From Dechloromonas denitrificans (GTDB taxonomy: Bacteria; Pseudomonadota; Gammaproteobacteria; Burkholderiales; Rhodocyclaceae), in the NCBI RefSeq assembly GCF_001551835.1, contig NZ_LODL01000019.1:516655-580654 (forward strand): a stretch of DNA of 64,000 nucleotides, read 5' to 3'. This document shows positions 27,410 to 36,132 of this stretch, piece after piece. The notes beneath the pieces were generated by a model. It was not told the DNA's origin, ran no database searches, and was given only the letters and a program-made list of their open reading frames with translations. A program made the translations under genes and the position numbers. Within the stretch, counting starts at the first letter, position 1; each line of letters opens with the position of its first letter.

Positions 27410-28329
27410 GCGCGGTCCCCCGTCTTTTCGCCAAACAGGCCCGAGGGCTTGAACATCAGCACGACGATCAGCACGACGAAGGCAAAGATGTCCTGGTAAT
27501 GGCTACCGAGGAAGCCGCCGGTCAGGTCGCCGATATAACCGGCCCCGAGCGCCTCGATCAGACCGAGCAGGATGCCGCCGAGCATGGCGCCGGCAAGGTT
27601 GCCGATGCCGCCGAGGACTGCTGCGGTGAAGGCTTTCAGGCCGAGCATGAAGCCCATCTGGTAATGGGCGATTTCGTAATAGGTGCCGACCATAACGCCG
27701 GCCACCGCACCGAGCGCCGAGCCGATGACGAAGGCGGCGGCGATGACGCGGTTGATATTGACCCCCATCAGGCTGGCCACCGCCGGGTTCTGCGAGGTGG
27801 CGCGCATCGCCATGCCGAGCTTGGTGCGATAGACGAGGAAGAGCAGGCCGCCCATGGTCGCCGCCGAAACCAGCACGATGACGACCTGGACCAGTGTGAA
27901 ATTGGCGCCGGCGAACTCGAAATCCATCTTCGGCAGCAGCGGCGGAAAGGTCAGGTAGTTGCGCCCCCAGATGATCATCGCCAGATTCTGCAGCACGATC
28001 GACATGCCGATCGCCGTGATCAGCGGCGTCAGTCGGGGTGCGTTGCGCAGCGGCCGGTAGGCGATGCGCTCCAGCCCCCAGCCCAGCGCCATGCAGCAGA
28101 GGATGGCGGCGATCAGCCCGGCCAGGCCAGCCAGTGCGACCGGCATGCCGACTTTGATGAGCAGGCCGGCGACGGTGATGGTAACCAGTGTCCCGATCAT
28201 CACCACTTCACCATGCGCGAAATTGATCAGGCCCATGATGCCGTACACCATCGTGTAGCCCAGCGCGACCAGGGCATAGATGCTGCCCTGGACCAGGCCG
28301 TTGATGATTTGCTGGAGGAAAATATCCAT
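27406..28329 (-). CDS. livH: Branched-chain amino-acid-type ABC permease (system 1)
   Basis: A 307-residue permease beginning MDIFLQQIINGLVQGSIYAL, the standard LivH N-terminus, with the MGLINFAHGEVVMIG segment and the EAA-like loop AMRATSQNPAVASLMGVN. The start at 28329 is preferred over an upstream Met at 28365, which lies in the intergenic hairpin. It is separated from the binding-protein gene by 72 bp containing that hairpin. Confidence 0.94.
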   Translation of the reverse strand: MDIFLQQIINGLVQGSIYALVALGYTMVYGIMGLINFAHGEVVMIGTLVTITVAGLLIKVGMPVALAGLAGLIAAILCCMALGWGLERIAYRPLRNAPRLTPLITAIGMSIVLQNLAMIIWGRNYLTFPPLLPKMDFEFAGANFTLVQVVIVLVSAATMGGLLFLVYRTKLGMAMRATSQNPAVASLMGVNINRVIAAAFVIGSALGAVAGVMVGTYYEIAHYQMGFMLGLKAFTAAVLGGIGNLAGAMLGGILLGLIEALGAGYIGDLTGGFLGSHYQDIFAFVVLIVVLMFKPSGLFGEKTGDRA

Positions 28330-28356
28330 TTTGTGTAAGTCGACCGCAGCATATGG

Positions 28357-28380
28357 AAACGGCACCTTGCGGTGCCGTTT
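28357..28380 (-). terminator. Hairpin between the livK-like and livH genes
   Basis: A 10-bp perfect stem AAACGGCACC with its complement closes a 4-nt loop, 20 bp after the binding-protein stop. On the minus strand the stem ends TTT followed by CC, so the T tract is short. Such hairpins often cause partial termination or protect the 3' end, giving more binding protein than permease. Confidence 0.6.
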
Positions 28381-28401
28381 CTGTTAGCCGTATGAAAGTG
28401 G

Positions 28402-29697
28402 TTACTTCTTCTCGACTGCTGCCTTGGTGGCCTCAGCCGCGCCCTTTACCGCCTCGGCGCCGGCCGCGGCCGCTTCCTTGACTTCCGCGACGGCTTCCTT
28501 GACCGCGGCCACTGCGCCACCGCCCAGGGTCTCGACGTATTCCAGCTTGCCGCCCTTGTACTGATAGACCGAAATCGCGCCACCCTTCAGGTCGCCGAAT
28601 TCGTCGAACTGGATCATTGCCGTCACGCCGTCGTAATTGGTCTGGCCGATGGCCGGCAGATACTTGGCTGGATCGACGGAGTCGGCGCGCTTCATCGAAT
28701 CGGCCATCACCATCACTGCGTCATAGACATACGGAGCGTAGAGCTGGATTTCGGCGTTGAACTTCTTGTTGAACTTGTCCTTGAATTCCGGCCCCTTGGC
28801 CAGCTTTTCGAGCGGCATGCCCGGCAGCGAACAATAGTTACCTTCCGTCGCCTCGCCGCCCAGCTTCATGAACTCCGGCGTACAGACGCCGTCGCCGCCG
28901 AGGAACTTGGCCTTGATGCCGAGTTCCTTCATCTGCTTGGCCATCGGGCCGCCCTGGGCATCCATGCCGCCGAAGAAGACCAGTTCGGCCTTGGTGGACT
29001 TGATCTTGGTCAGGATGGCCTTGAAGTCGGTGGCCTTGTCGTTGGTGTATTCGTTGGCGACGACCTTGAGGCCGGCCGCTTCGGCCGCCTTCTTGAACTC
29101 GTCGGCCAGGCCCTGGCCGTAGGCGGTGCGGTCATCGACGATGGCCACCGTCTTGACGCCCTGCTTGACGGCGAATTCGCCCAGCGCCTTACCCTGCTGG
29201 ACGTCGTTGGCCATGACGCGGAAGGCAGTCTTGAAGCCTTGCTGCGTATATTTCGGGTTGGTCGCCGAACCGGAGATCTGCGGGATACCGGCGTCGGAAT
29301 ACAGCTTGGAGGCCGGGATGGTCGTGCCGGAATTGAGGTGACCGATAACGCCATTGACCTTGGCATCGACCAGCTTCTGGGCCACGATGGAACCCTGTTT
29401 CGGATCAGCCTGGTCGTCTTCGGCCATCAGTTCGAACTTGACCTTGGCACCGCCAATTTCCATGCCTTGGGCATTGAGCTCATCGATCGCCAGGCGGGCG
29501 CCGTTTTCATTGTCCTTACCCAGGTGGGCCTGCGGACCGGTCATCGGCGCGACATGGCCGAGTTTGACGACCACTTCCGGCTTGCTGATCGGGGCGGCCG
29601 GCGCGGCAACCGGCTTCGGTTCTTCCTTCTGACCGCAAGCGGCGAGAGTAAAAGCAGCGGCAACGGAGAGGGCAACTACGGAAAGCTTGGCTTGCAT
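28402..29697 (-). CDS. ABC substrate-binding lipoprotein with Ala/Lys/Glu-rich C-terminal tail (system 1)
   Basis: A 431-residue LivJ/LivK-type binding protein (periplasmic-binding fold type I). The signal sequence ends in a lipobox LAAC (Cys21), so it is probably an anchored lipoprotein, followed by a Pro/Ala linker. The Venus-flytrap domain (about 43-390) carries LGHVAPMTGPQAHLGKDNEN. Unusually, residues about 392-431 form a low-complexity helix of Ala, Lys, Glu and Val repeats ending AAVEKK that the family lacks. A good ribosome binding site (AGGAGAAAC) precedes the ATG. It is the first gene of the operon. Confidence 0.92.
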   Translation of the reverse strand: MQAKLSVVALSVAAAFTLAACGQKEEPKPVAAPAAPISKPEVVVKLGHVAPMTGPQAHLGKDNENGARLAIDELNAQGMEIGGAKVKFELMAEDDQADPKQGSIVAQKLVDAKVNGVIGHLNSGTTIPASKLYSDAGIPQISGSATNPKYTQQGFKTAFRVMANDVQQGKALGEFAVKQGVKTVAIVDDRTAYGQGLADEFKKAAEAAGLKVVANEYTNDKATDFKAILTKIKSTKAELVFFGGMDAQGGPMAKQMKELGIKAKFLGGDGVCTPEFMKLGGEATEGNYCSLPGMPLEKLAKGPEFKDKFNKKFNAEIQLYAPYVYDAVMVMADSMKRADSVDPAKYLPAIGQTNYDGVTAMIQFDEFGDLKGGAISVYQYKGGKLEYVETLGGGAVAAVKEAVAEVKEAAAAGAEAVKGAAEATKAAVEKK

Positions 29698-29823
29698 CGG
29701 TGTTTCTCCTGATCTCTGGGGGGGGTTAAAAAGTATGGGCTGATTGTCCGGAGGTGCCGAATAGCTGTCAATAACAAGGTGCTATGATGAATGCAGATAT
29801 CCGTCTTCGTGGAGTTGCCCATC

Positions 29824-31122
29824 ATGCGCCTTGTCAGCCGCTTGCGGAATTTTCTGCACCAGCTCGCGCGCCGCATGTTTGCCCTGCTTCCCAAGACCCG
29901 GCGGCATAAGGTCTATCGCTCCTTCGTCGATTGCAACTCAGACCCCAGCCAGCGCCTTGTCCTGAAAATTGCCGAAACGAAGGAAGAACTCGAAGCCTGC
30001 TTCAAACTGCTGCACGATGCCTATGTCGACAGCGGCTTCATGACCCCCGATCCGTCCGGCATGCGCGTCACCATTTACCACGCGCTGCCGACGACAACGA
30101 CACTGTGCGCCAAATACGACGGCAAGGTGGTCGGCACGATCTCGCTGATCCGCGAGAGCGCCATCGGCTTCCCGCTGCAGCGCATTTTCGATCTCAGCGA
30201 TGTCCGGGCCAAGGAAGGCAACATCGCCGAAGTCTCCGCGCTGGCGGTGCACCCGCGTTTCCGGCGGACCGGCGGGACCATCCTGTTTCCGCTGATGAAG
30301 TTCATGTACGAGTACTGCACGGCCTTCTTCGACACCCGGCACCTGGTCATCGCGGTCAACCCGCGACACATCGAGATGTACGAGTCGCTGCTCTTTTTCC
30401 GCCGCTTGTCGACCAATGTCGTCGAGAACTATGACTTCGTGAATGGTGCGCCAGCCGTCGGTGCCACGCTCGACCTCAAGCAGGCGCCGGAAATCCTCCG
30501 CAAGCATTACGCCAACAAGCCGGCCCGGCGCAATCTTTACCACTACTTCATTGAAGCGAAGCTGCCCAACATCCAGATTCCGCACCGCCGCTTCTTCACC
30601 ACCAACGACCCGGTGCTGACCCCCAGCCTGATCGACTACTTCTTCAACGAGCGGACCGATGTCTTCGCGACGCTGAGCGAGCGCAAGAAAGCCCTGCTCC
30701 ACCTGATCTACGACCTGCCGGAATACCAAAAGATCCTGCCGCCGCTGCCAAGCAGCGGCGAAAGCCGCCAGGTCCGCCAGCATCGCCGCTTCTCGGTCAA
30801 ATGCCCGGCCAGCCTGAACGCCACGGCAGCCAACGAAGGCACGATCCCGGTCGAGGTCAATGAAGTTTCCCGCTATGGTTTCCGCGCCCGCTGCAGCCGG
30901 CCGATTCCCGGCGAAATCTGGCTGACCGCCGTCGTCCAGTTGGGCCGCAACGACATCTCCCGCCTCAGCGTGCAGGTGGTCCAGGAGACCGAACACGAGC
31001 AAACGCACTATTACGGCTTCCGTATCGGCGAACCGGATCTGGTCTGGCGAAAATTCGTCACGGCGCTTTATCACGGGCATACTCACTCCGATCTCGACCA
31101 AGCCACCCGTTTTCTCCAGTGA
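29824..31122 (+). CDS. FeeM-like GNAT N-acyltransferase fused to a PilZ domain
   Basis: A 432-residue protein. A basic N-terminal stretch (1-30) precedes a GNAT-fold domain (about 45-215) resembling N-acyl-amino-acid synthases of the FeeM/autoinducer-synthase branch (NIAEVSALAVHPRFRR, then HLVIAVNPRHIEMYESLLF). A linker (about 215-310) leads to a PilZ domain (about 315-415) with the c-di-GMP motif RxxxR at R318-R322, but E347 replaces the usual Asp/Asn of the second motif (EVSRYG). It may make an acylated amino acid or lipid under c-di-GMP control; that is inference. The start at 29824 has GGAG 8 bp upstream; an in-frame ATG at 29791 lacks one. The stop overlaps the next gene (GTGA). Confidence 0.8.
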   Translation: MRLVSRLRNFLHQLARRMFALLPKTRRHKVYRSFVDCNSDPSQRLVLKIAETKEELEACFKLLHDAYVDSGFMTPDPSGMRVTIYHALPTTTTLCAKYDGKVVGTISLIRESAIGFPLQRIFDLSDVRAKEGNIAEVSALAVHPRFRRTGGTILFPLMKFMYEYCTAFFDTRHLVIAVNPRHIEMYESLLFFRRLSTNVVENYDFVNGAPAVGATLDLKQAPEILRKHYANKPARRNLYHYFIEAKLPNIQIPHRRFFTTNDPVLTPSLIDYFFNERTDVFATLSERKKALLHLIYDLPEYQKILPPLPSSGESRQVRQHRRFSVKCPASLNATAANEGTIPVEVNEVSRYGFRARCSRPIPGEIWLTAVVQLGRNDISRLSVQVVQETEHEQTHYYGFRIGEPDLVWRKFVTALYHGHTHSDLDQATRFLQ

Positions 31123-32519
31123 CCCAGAACTCCCTGCCCGAAGCACTCCGCCTGGCCCTCAGCCAGCAATTCCAGAACCGTTTTTCCTGTGGCGACTCGA
31201 CCCGCCTGCAACACGGCCGTGACGAATCGGTGCATGACCCGATGCTGCCTTGGGGCGTCGTCTTCGCCGAAAGCACCGAAGAAATCGCGTCGACCGTAGC
31301 CCTCTGCGCCGAATACGGCGTACCGATCATTCCCTACGGCGTCGGCAGTTCCGTCGAAGGCCATGTACTGGCCCCGCGCGGCGGCATCTCGCTCGATCTC
31401 TCCGGCATGAACCGGATCATCGCCATTCATCATGAGGACGGCGACGCCACCGTGCAGGCCGGCGTCACCCGCAAGCAATTGAACGACGCGCTGAAAGGCA
31501 GCGGCCTGTTCTTCCCGATCGACCCCGGCGCCGATGCGACGCTCGGCGGCATGGCAGCGACCCGCGCCTCGGGCACCAACGCCGTCCGCTACGGCACGAT
31601 GCGCGACAACGTGCTGGCGACGACGACGGTACTGGCCGACGGCCGCATCATGAAAACCGGCGGCCGCGCCCGCAAGTCCTCGGCCGGCTACGACCTGACC
31701 CGGCTGCTGGTCGGCTCGGAAGGCACGCTCGGCATCATGGCCGAACTGACCGTCAAGCTCTACCCGATTCCGGAAGCCATCTCGGCCGCCGTGTGCACCT
31801 TCCCGGACGTCGACGCGGCAGTACAGACGGTGATCCAGACCATCCAGCTCGGCGTCCCGGTGGCGCGCATCGAACTGCTCGACACGCTGTCGCTGTCGGC
31901 CATCAACAAATTCAGCAAGACGACGCTGGCCGAAGCCCCCACCCTGTTCTTCGAATTCCACGGCAGCCCGGCCTCGGTCAAGGAGCAGGCGGAAACGGTG
32001 CAGGCCATTGCCGGCGACCTCGGCGGCGCCAATTTCGAATGGGCGATCCGGCCGGAAGACCGGACGCGCTTGTGGCAAGCCCGCCACGACGCCTATTTCG
32101 CCTGCCTGCAACTGAAGCCGGGCTGCCGCTGCTTCCCGACCGATGTCTGCGTGCCGATTTCGCGGCTGGCCGAATGCATCGCGGCAACCAACGAGGACAT
32201 CGCGCAGGTGAATATTCCGATCGCGCTGTTCGGCCACGTCGGCGACGGCAACTTCCACCTCGTCGTGCTGGTCGATCCGGCCAACGAGCAGGACATGCAG
32301 GAAGCAGCCTGGATCAGCAGCCGCGTCGTCGAACGCGCCATCGCCATGGAAGGCACTTGTACCGGCGAACACGGCATCGGCCTCGGCAAGCGCAAATACC
32401 TGCCGCTCGAACACGGCGAGGTCGCGGTCGACGTGATGCGGGCGATCAAACTGGCGCTCGATCCGCAGCAGTTGCTCAACCCCGGCAAGATCCTGCCGCC
32501 GGCCGGCGAGAAAAACTGA
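31119..32519 (+). CDS. FAD-linked D-lactate / 2-hydroxyacid dehydrogenase (GlcD/Dld type)
   Basis: A 466-residue flavoprotein of the PCMH-FAD/FAD-oxidase C-terminal family. The FAD site motifs PYGVGSSVEGHVLAPRGG and DPGADATLGGMAATRASG are clear, and the C-terminal domain carries GHVGDGNFH and GTCTGEHGIG, with metal/substrate histidines. It oxidises D-lactate, glycolate or a related 2-hydroxyacid, passing electrons to a cytochrome or quinone. It is single-subunit, resembling eukaryotic D-lactate dehydrogenase (cytochrome). The GTG start overlaps the stop of the GNAT-PilZ gene, so the two are translationally coupled. Confidence 0.9.
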   Translation: MTQNSLPEALRLALSQQFQNRFSCGDSTRLQHGRDESVHDPMLPWGVVFAESTEEIASTVALCAEYGVPIIPYGVGSSVEGHVLAPRGGISLDLSGMNRIIAIHHEDGDATVQAGVTRKQLNDALKGSGLFFPIDPGADATLGGMAATRASGTNAVRYGTMRDNVLATTTVLADGRIMKTGGRARKSSAGYDLTRLLVGSEGTLGIMAELTVKLYPIPEAISAAVCTFPDVDAAVQTVIQTIQLGVPVARIELLDTLSLSAINKFSKTTLAEAPTLFFEFHGSPASVKEQAETVQAIAGDLGGANFEWAIRPEDRTRLWQARHDAYFACLQLKPGCRCFPTDVCVPISRLAECIAATNEDIAQVNIPIALFGHVGDGNFHLVVLVDPANEQDMQEAAWISSRVVERAIAMEGTCTGEHGIGLGKRKYLPLEHGEVAVDVMRAIKLALDPQQLLNPGKILPPAGEKN

Positions 32520-32661
32520 GCAAAACAACCGTTTGACCGGCTATTGCCGGAACCCCCGCCCCAGGCCAGAATCCAATCTCCAAAGCGCGCGTCGCCACCA
32601 CCCCCGGCGGCGCGATGATTCGCACGCGCTCACAAGGCGCAAAAAACCGGAGACAACAAAA

Positions 32662-35600
32662 ATGAGCAACATGGCTCAAACGGCCCTACGCGCCGCGTCG
32701 TCCGCAACACTGGACGACAAATACACCCGCCAGTCCGGCCGCGTTTTCCTGACCGGCACCCAGGCGCTGATCCGCCTGCCCATGCTGCAGCGCGAGCGCG
32801 ACCTCGCCGCCGGCCTGAATACCGCCGGCTTCATTTCGGGCTATCGAGGCAGCCCGCTCGGCAATCTCGATCTCGGCCTGTGGAAGGCGAAGCAGCATCT
32901 CGCCGAGCACCACATCACCTTCCAACCGGGCATCAACGAAGACATGGCGGCGACCGCCGTCTGGGGCAGCCAGCAGGTCGGCCTGTTTCCCGGTGCCAAG
33001 TACGACGGCGTGTTCGGCATGTGGTACGGCAAGGGACCGGGGGTCGACCGCTGCGGCGACGTCTTCCGCCATGCCAACGCCACCGGCACGGCGCAATTCG
33101 GCGGCGTCCTGGTCATCGCCGGCGACGACCACGCCGCCAAGTCGTCGACCCTGCCGCACCAGACCGAGCACATCTTCAAGGCGGTGCTGATGCCGGTACT
33201 CTACCCGGCCAATGTTCAGGAATACCTCGACTACGGCCTGCACGGCTGGGCGATGAGCCGCTATTCCGGCTGCTGGGTCGCCTTCAAGGCGCTGGCCGAC
33301 ACCGTCGAGACCTCGGCCTCGGTCAGCGTCGATAGTGCTGCGGTCAACATCGTTTTACCGACCGATTTCGCCATGCCGGCCGACGGCCTCAACATCCGCT
33401 GGCCCGACCCGCCCCTGGTCCAGGAAGTCCGCCTGCTCAACCACCGGCTCTACGCGGCACTGGCCTATTGCCGGGCCAACAAGCTGAACCGGGTGATCAT
33501 CGACTCGCCGAATCCGCGCCTCGGCATCCTGACCGCCGGCAAGAGCTATCTCGACGTCCGCCAGGCACTCGACGAACTCGGCATCGACGATGCGCTGGCC
33601 GCCGAGATCGGCATCCGGCTCTACAAGGTCGGCATGGTCTGGCCACTCGAGCCGGAAGGCGTCCGCCATTTCGCCGAAGGGCTGGAGGAAATTCTCGTCG
33701 TCGAGGAAAAACGGCAGCTGCTCGAATACCAGTTGAAGGAAGAGTTGTACAACTGGAAGGACGACGTGCGCCCGCGCGTCATCGGCAAGTTCGACGAAAT
33801 CGGCGAATGGTCGGAAGGCAACTGGCTGCTGCCGGCCACCGGCGAACTGCCGGTCGCCACCATCGCCCGCGTCATTGCCGAACGGATCGACCGCTTCTTC
33901 ACCTCGCCGACCATCGCCGCCCGCCTGAAAATCATCGAAGCCAAGCAGCAGGCGGCCAAAACGCCGGTCGTGCTGGCCGAGCGCAAACCGTATTTCTGTT
34001 CCGGCTGTCCGCACAACAGTTCGACCAGGGTGCCGGAAGGCTCGCGCGCCGTCGCCGGCATCGGCTGTCATTACATGGTGACCTGGATGGACCGCAGCAC
34101 CTCGACCTTCACCCACATGGGCGGCGAAGGCGTGCCCTGGGTCGGCCAGGCACCGTTCACCGAGGAAAAGCACATTTTCGCCAACCTCGGCGACGGCACC
34201 TATTTCCATTCCGGCCTGCTCGCCATCCGCCAGGCGGTCGCCGCCAAAGTGCCGATCACCTACAAGATTCTCTATAACGATGCCGTGGCGATGACCGGCG
34301 GCCAGCCGGTGGACGGCAACCTCAGCGTCGCCCGGCTGACCCGACAGCTCGAGGCCGAAGGCGTCAATAAGACGGTGATCGTCACCAACGAGCCGGAGAA
34401 GTATGCCGAGGTCACCGACCTCGCCCCCAACGTGCCGATCCGCCATCGCGACGAGCTCGACAACGTGCAGCGCGAACTGCGCGAGGAGCCCGGCGTCACC
34501 GTGCTGATCTACGACCAGGTCTGCGCCACCGAAGCGCGCCGGCGCAAGAAACGGGGCCGCATGCCGGTGGTCGACCAGCGGGTCGTCATCAACGAAGCCG
34601 TCTGCGAAGGCTGCGGCGACTGCTCAGTGCAGTCCAACTGCCTGTCCGTCATCCCGGTCGACACGCCGTTCGGCACCAAGCGCCAGATCGACCAGTCCTC
34701 ATGTAACCAGGACATCTCCTGCGTCAAAGGCTTCTGCCCGAGCTTCGTCAGCATCGAAGGCGGCAAGCCGAAAAAAGGCCAAGCGCTAACTGTCGCGGTC
34801 GACCATGAAAACTGGCCGCTTTTGCCCGAGCCTGCGCTGCCCGCCACCGCCCAACCCTACAACCTGCTCGTCACCGGCGTCGGCGGCACCGGCGTCATCA
34901 CGCTCGGCGCCCTGATCGGGATGGCCGCCCACCTCGACGGCAAGGGCATTTCGACGCTCGACATGACCGGGCTGGCGCAAAAATACGGCGCCGTCTTCAC
35001 CCACCTGCGCATCGCCGACCGGCCGGAAGACATCCACGCCGCCCGCATCGCCACTGGCGAGGCGCACGCCATTCTCGGCGGCGACCTGGTCGTCAGCGCC
35101 GGCACCGAAGCCCTGTCGAAGATGCTCGAAGGCCGGACGCGGGCCGTCGTCAGTTGCACCGAAACGCCGACCGCCGACTTCACCCGCAACCGCGACTGGC
35201 ATTTCCCGCTGGCCGGCCTGAAACAGCAACTGGTCGACACCATCGGCCAGGCGCAGGCGCACTTCATCGATGCCCAGCACCTCGCCACCAAGCTGATGGG
35301 CGACGCACTCTACGCCAACATGCTGCTCCTCGGCCACGCCTGGCAAATGGGCCTGGTCCCGGTCTCGGCGGCGGCCATCGACCAATCCATCGTCCTCAAC
35401 GGTGCCGCGGTCGAGGCCAACCGCCAGGCCTTCCTGTGGGGGCGCAGGGCGGCGGTCGACCCGCAAAAAGTGGCAAAAATCGCCGGCCCGATCGAGGGTC
35501 AGCCTTTTGTCGAAGCCGGGCTGGACGAACTGATCGCCACTCGCCTCGCCCACCTGACCGCCTACCAGGATGCGGCGCTGGCGGACCGTTACCAAGGCCG

Positions 35601-36123
35601 GATCACGGCCATCCGCGGCCTCGGCAACGACGCCCTGAGCCAGGTCGTCGCCACCCAGTACGCCCGCCTGCTCGCGCCGAAGGACGAATACGAGGTCGCA
35701 CGCCTGTACGCCGAAACCGACTTCCTGCAGCAACTCGGCGAACGTTTTGACGGTGACTTGCGGCTCAGTTTCCACCTCGCCCCGCCGCTCTTTGCCCGAC
35801 CCGGCCCGGATGGCCGGCCGCGCAAGATCCGCTTCGGTGCCTGGTTGTTGCCTGTTTTCAAGGGGCTGGCCGGAGTACGGCGCTGGCGCGGCAGTTGGCT
35901 CGACCCCTTCCGTTTTGGCCCGGACCGCCAGCTCGACCGCCAGCTGCTCACTGATTACGAAGCCGACCTCGATCTGCTCGAAGAGCAGCGCCGCAACGAT
36001 GCCGCAGCCGTTCAGTTGGCCGGCTGGCCCAGCGAAGTCCGCGGCTTCGGCCCGGTGCGCGAACAGGCCTGGGCAAAAGCGACAAAAGTACGGGAAACGG
36101 CCAGAAACGCGCTTATGACATAA
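32662..36123 (+). CDS. Fused indolepyruvate:ferredoxin oxidoreductase (IorA-IorB)
   Basis: A 1153-residue single-chain enzyme. It has an N-terminal pyrimidine domain, a TPP-binding domain (CSGCPHNSST, later GDGTYFHSGLLAIRQAV), a ferredoxin insert with Cys clusters (CEGCGDCSVQSNC and SCVKGFCPSF) and a C-terminal IorB-like gamma domain (LVTGVGGTGVITLGALIGMAA). It oxidatively decarboxylates aryl or branched 2-oxo acids to acyl-CoA with ferredoxin. The start MSNMAQTALRA has a GGAG ribosome binding site 10 bp upstream. A 142-bp gap separates it from the dehydrogenase gene. A linked 2-hydroxyacid to 2-oxoacid to acyl-CoA path is possible. Confidence 0.92.
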   Translation: MSNMAQTALRAASSATLDDKYTRQSGRVFLTGTQALIRLPMLQRERDLAAGLNTAGFISGYRGSPLGNLDLGLWKAKQHLAEHHITFQPGINEDMAATAVWGSQQVGLFPGAKYDGVFGMWYGKGPGVDRCGDVFRHANATGTAQFGGVLVIAGDDHAAKSSTLPHQTEHIFKAVLMPVLYPANVQEYLDYGLHGWAMSRYSGCWVAFKALADTVETSASVSVDSAAVNIVLPTDFAMPADGLNIRWPDPPLVQEVRLLNHRLYAALAYCRANKLNRVIIDSPNPRLGILTAGKSYLDVRQALDELGIDDALAAEIGIRLYKVGMVWPLEPEGVRHFAEGLEEILVVEEKRQLLEYQLKEELYNWKDDVRPRVIGKFDEIGEWSEGNWLLPATGELPVATIARVIAERIDRFFTSPTIAARLKIIEAKQQAAKTPVVLAERKPYFCSGCPHNSSTRVPEGSRAVAGIGCHYMVTWMDRSTSTFTHMGGEGVPWVGQAPFTEEKHIFANLGDGTYFHSGLLAIRQAVAAKVPITYKILYNDAVAMTGGQPVDGNLSVARLTRQLEAEGVNKTVIVTNEPEKYAEVTDLAPNVPIRHRDELDNVQRELREEPGVTVLIYDQVCATEARRRKKRGRMPVVDQRVVINEAVCEGCGDCSVQSNCLSVIPVDTPFGTKRQIDQSSCNQDISCVKGFCPSFVSIEGGKPKKGQALTVAVDHENWPLLPEPALPATAQPYNLLVTGVGGTGVITLGALIGMAAHLDGKGISTLDMTGLAQKYGAVFTHLRIADRPEDIHAARIATGEAHAILGGDLVVSAGTEALSKMLEGRTRAVVSCTETPTADFTRNRDWHFPLAGLKQQLVDTIGQAQAHFIDAQHLATKLMGDALYANMLLLGHAWQMGLVPVSAAAIDQSIVLNGAAVEANRQAFLWGRRAAVDPQKVAKIAGPIEGQPFVEAGLDELIATRLAHLTAYQDAALADRYQGRITAIRGLGNDALSQVVATQYARLLAPKDEYEVARLYAETDFLQQLGERFDGDLRLSFHLAPPLFARPGPDGRPRKIRFGAWLLPVFKGLAGVRRWRGSWLDPFRFGPDRQLDRQLLTDYEADLDLLEEQRRNDAAAVQLAGWPSEVRGFGPVREQAWAKATKVRETARNALMT

Positions 36124-36132
36124 AATCGCGGC

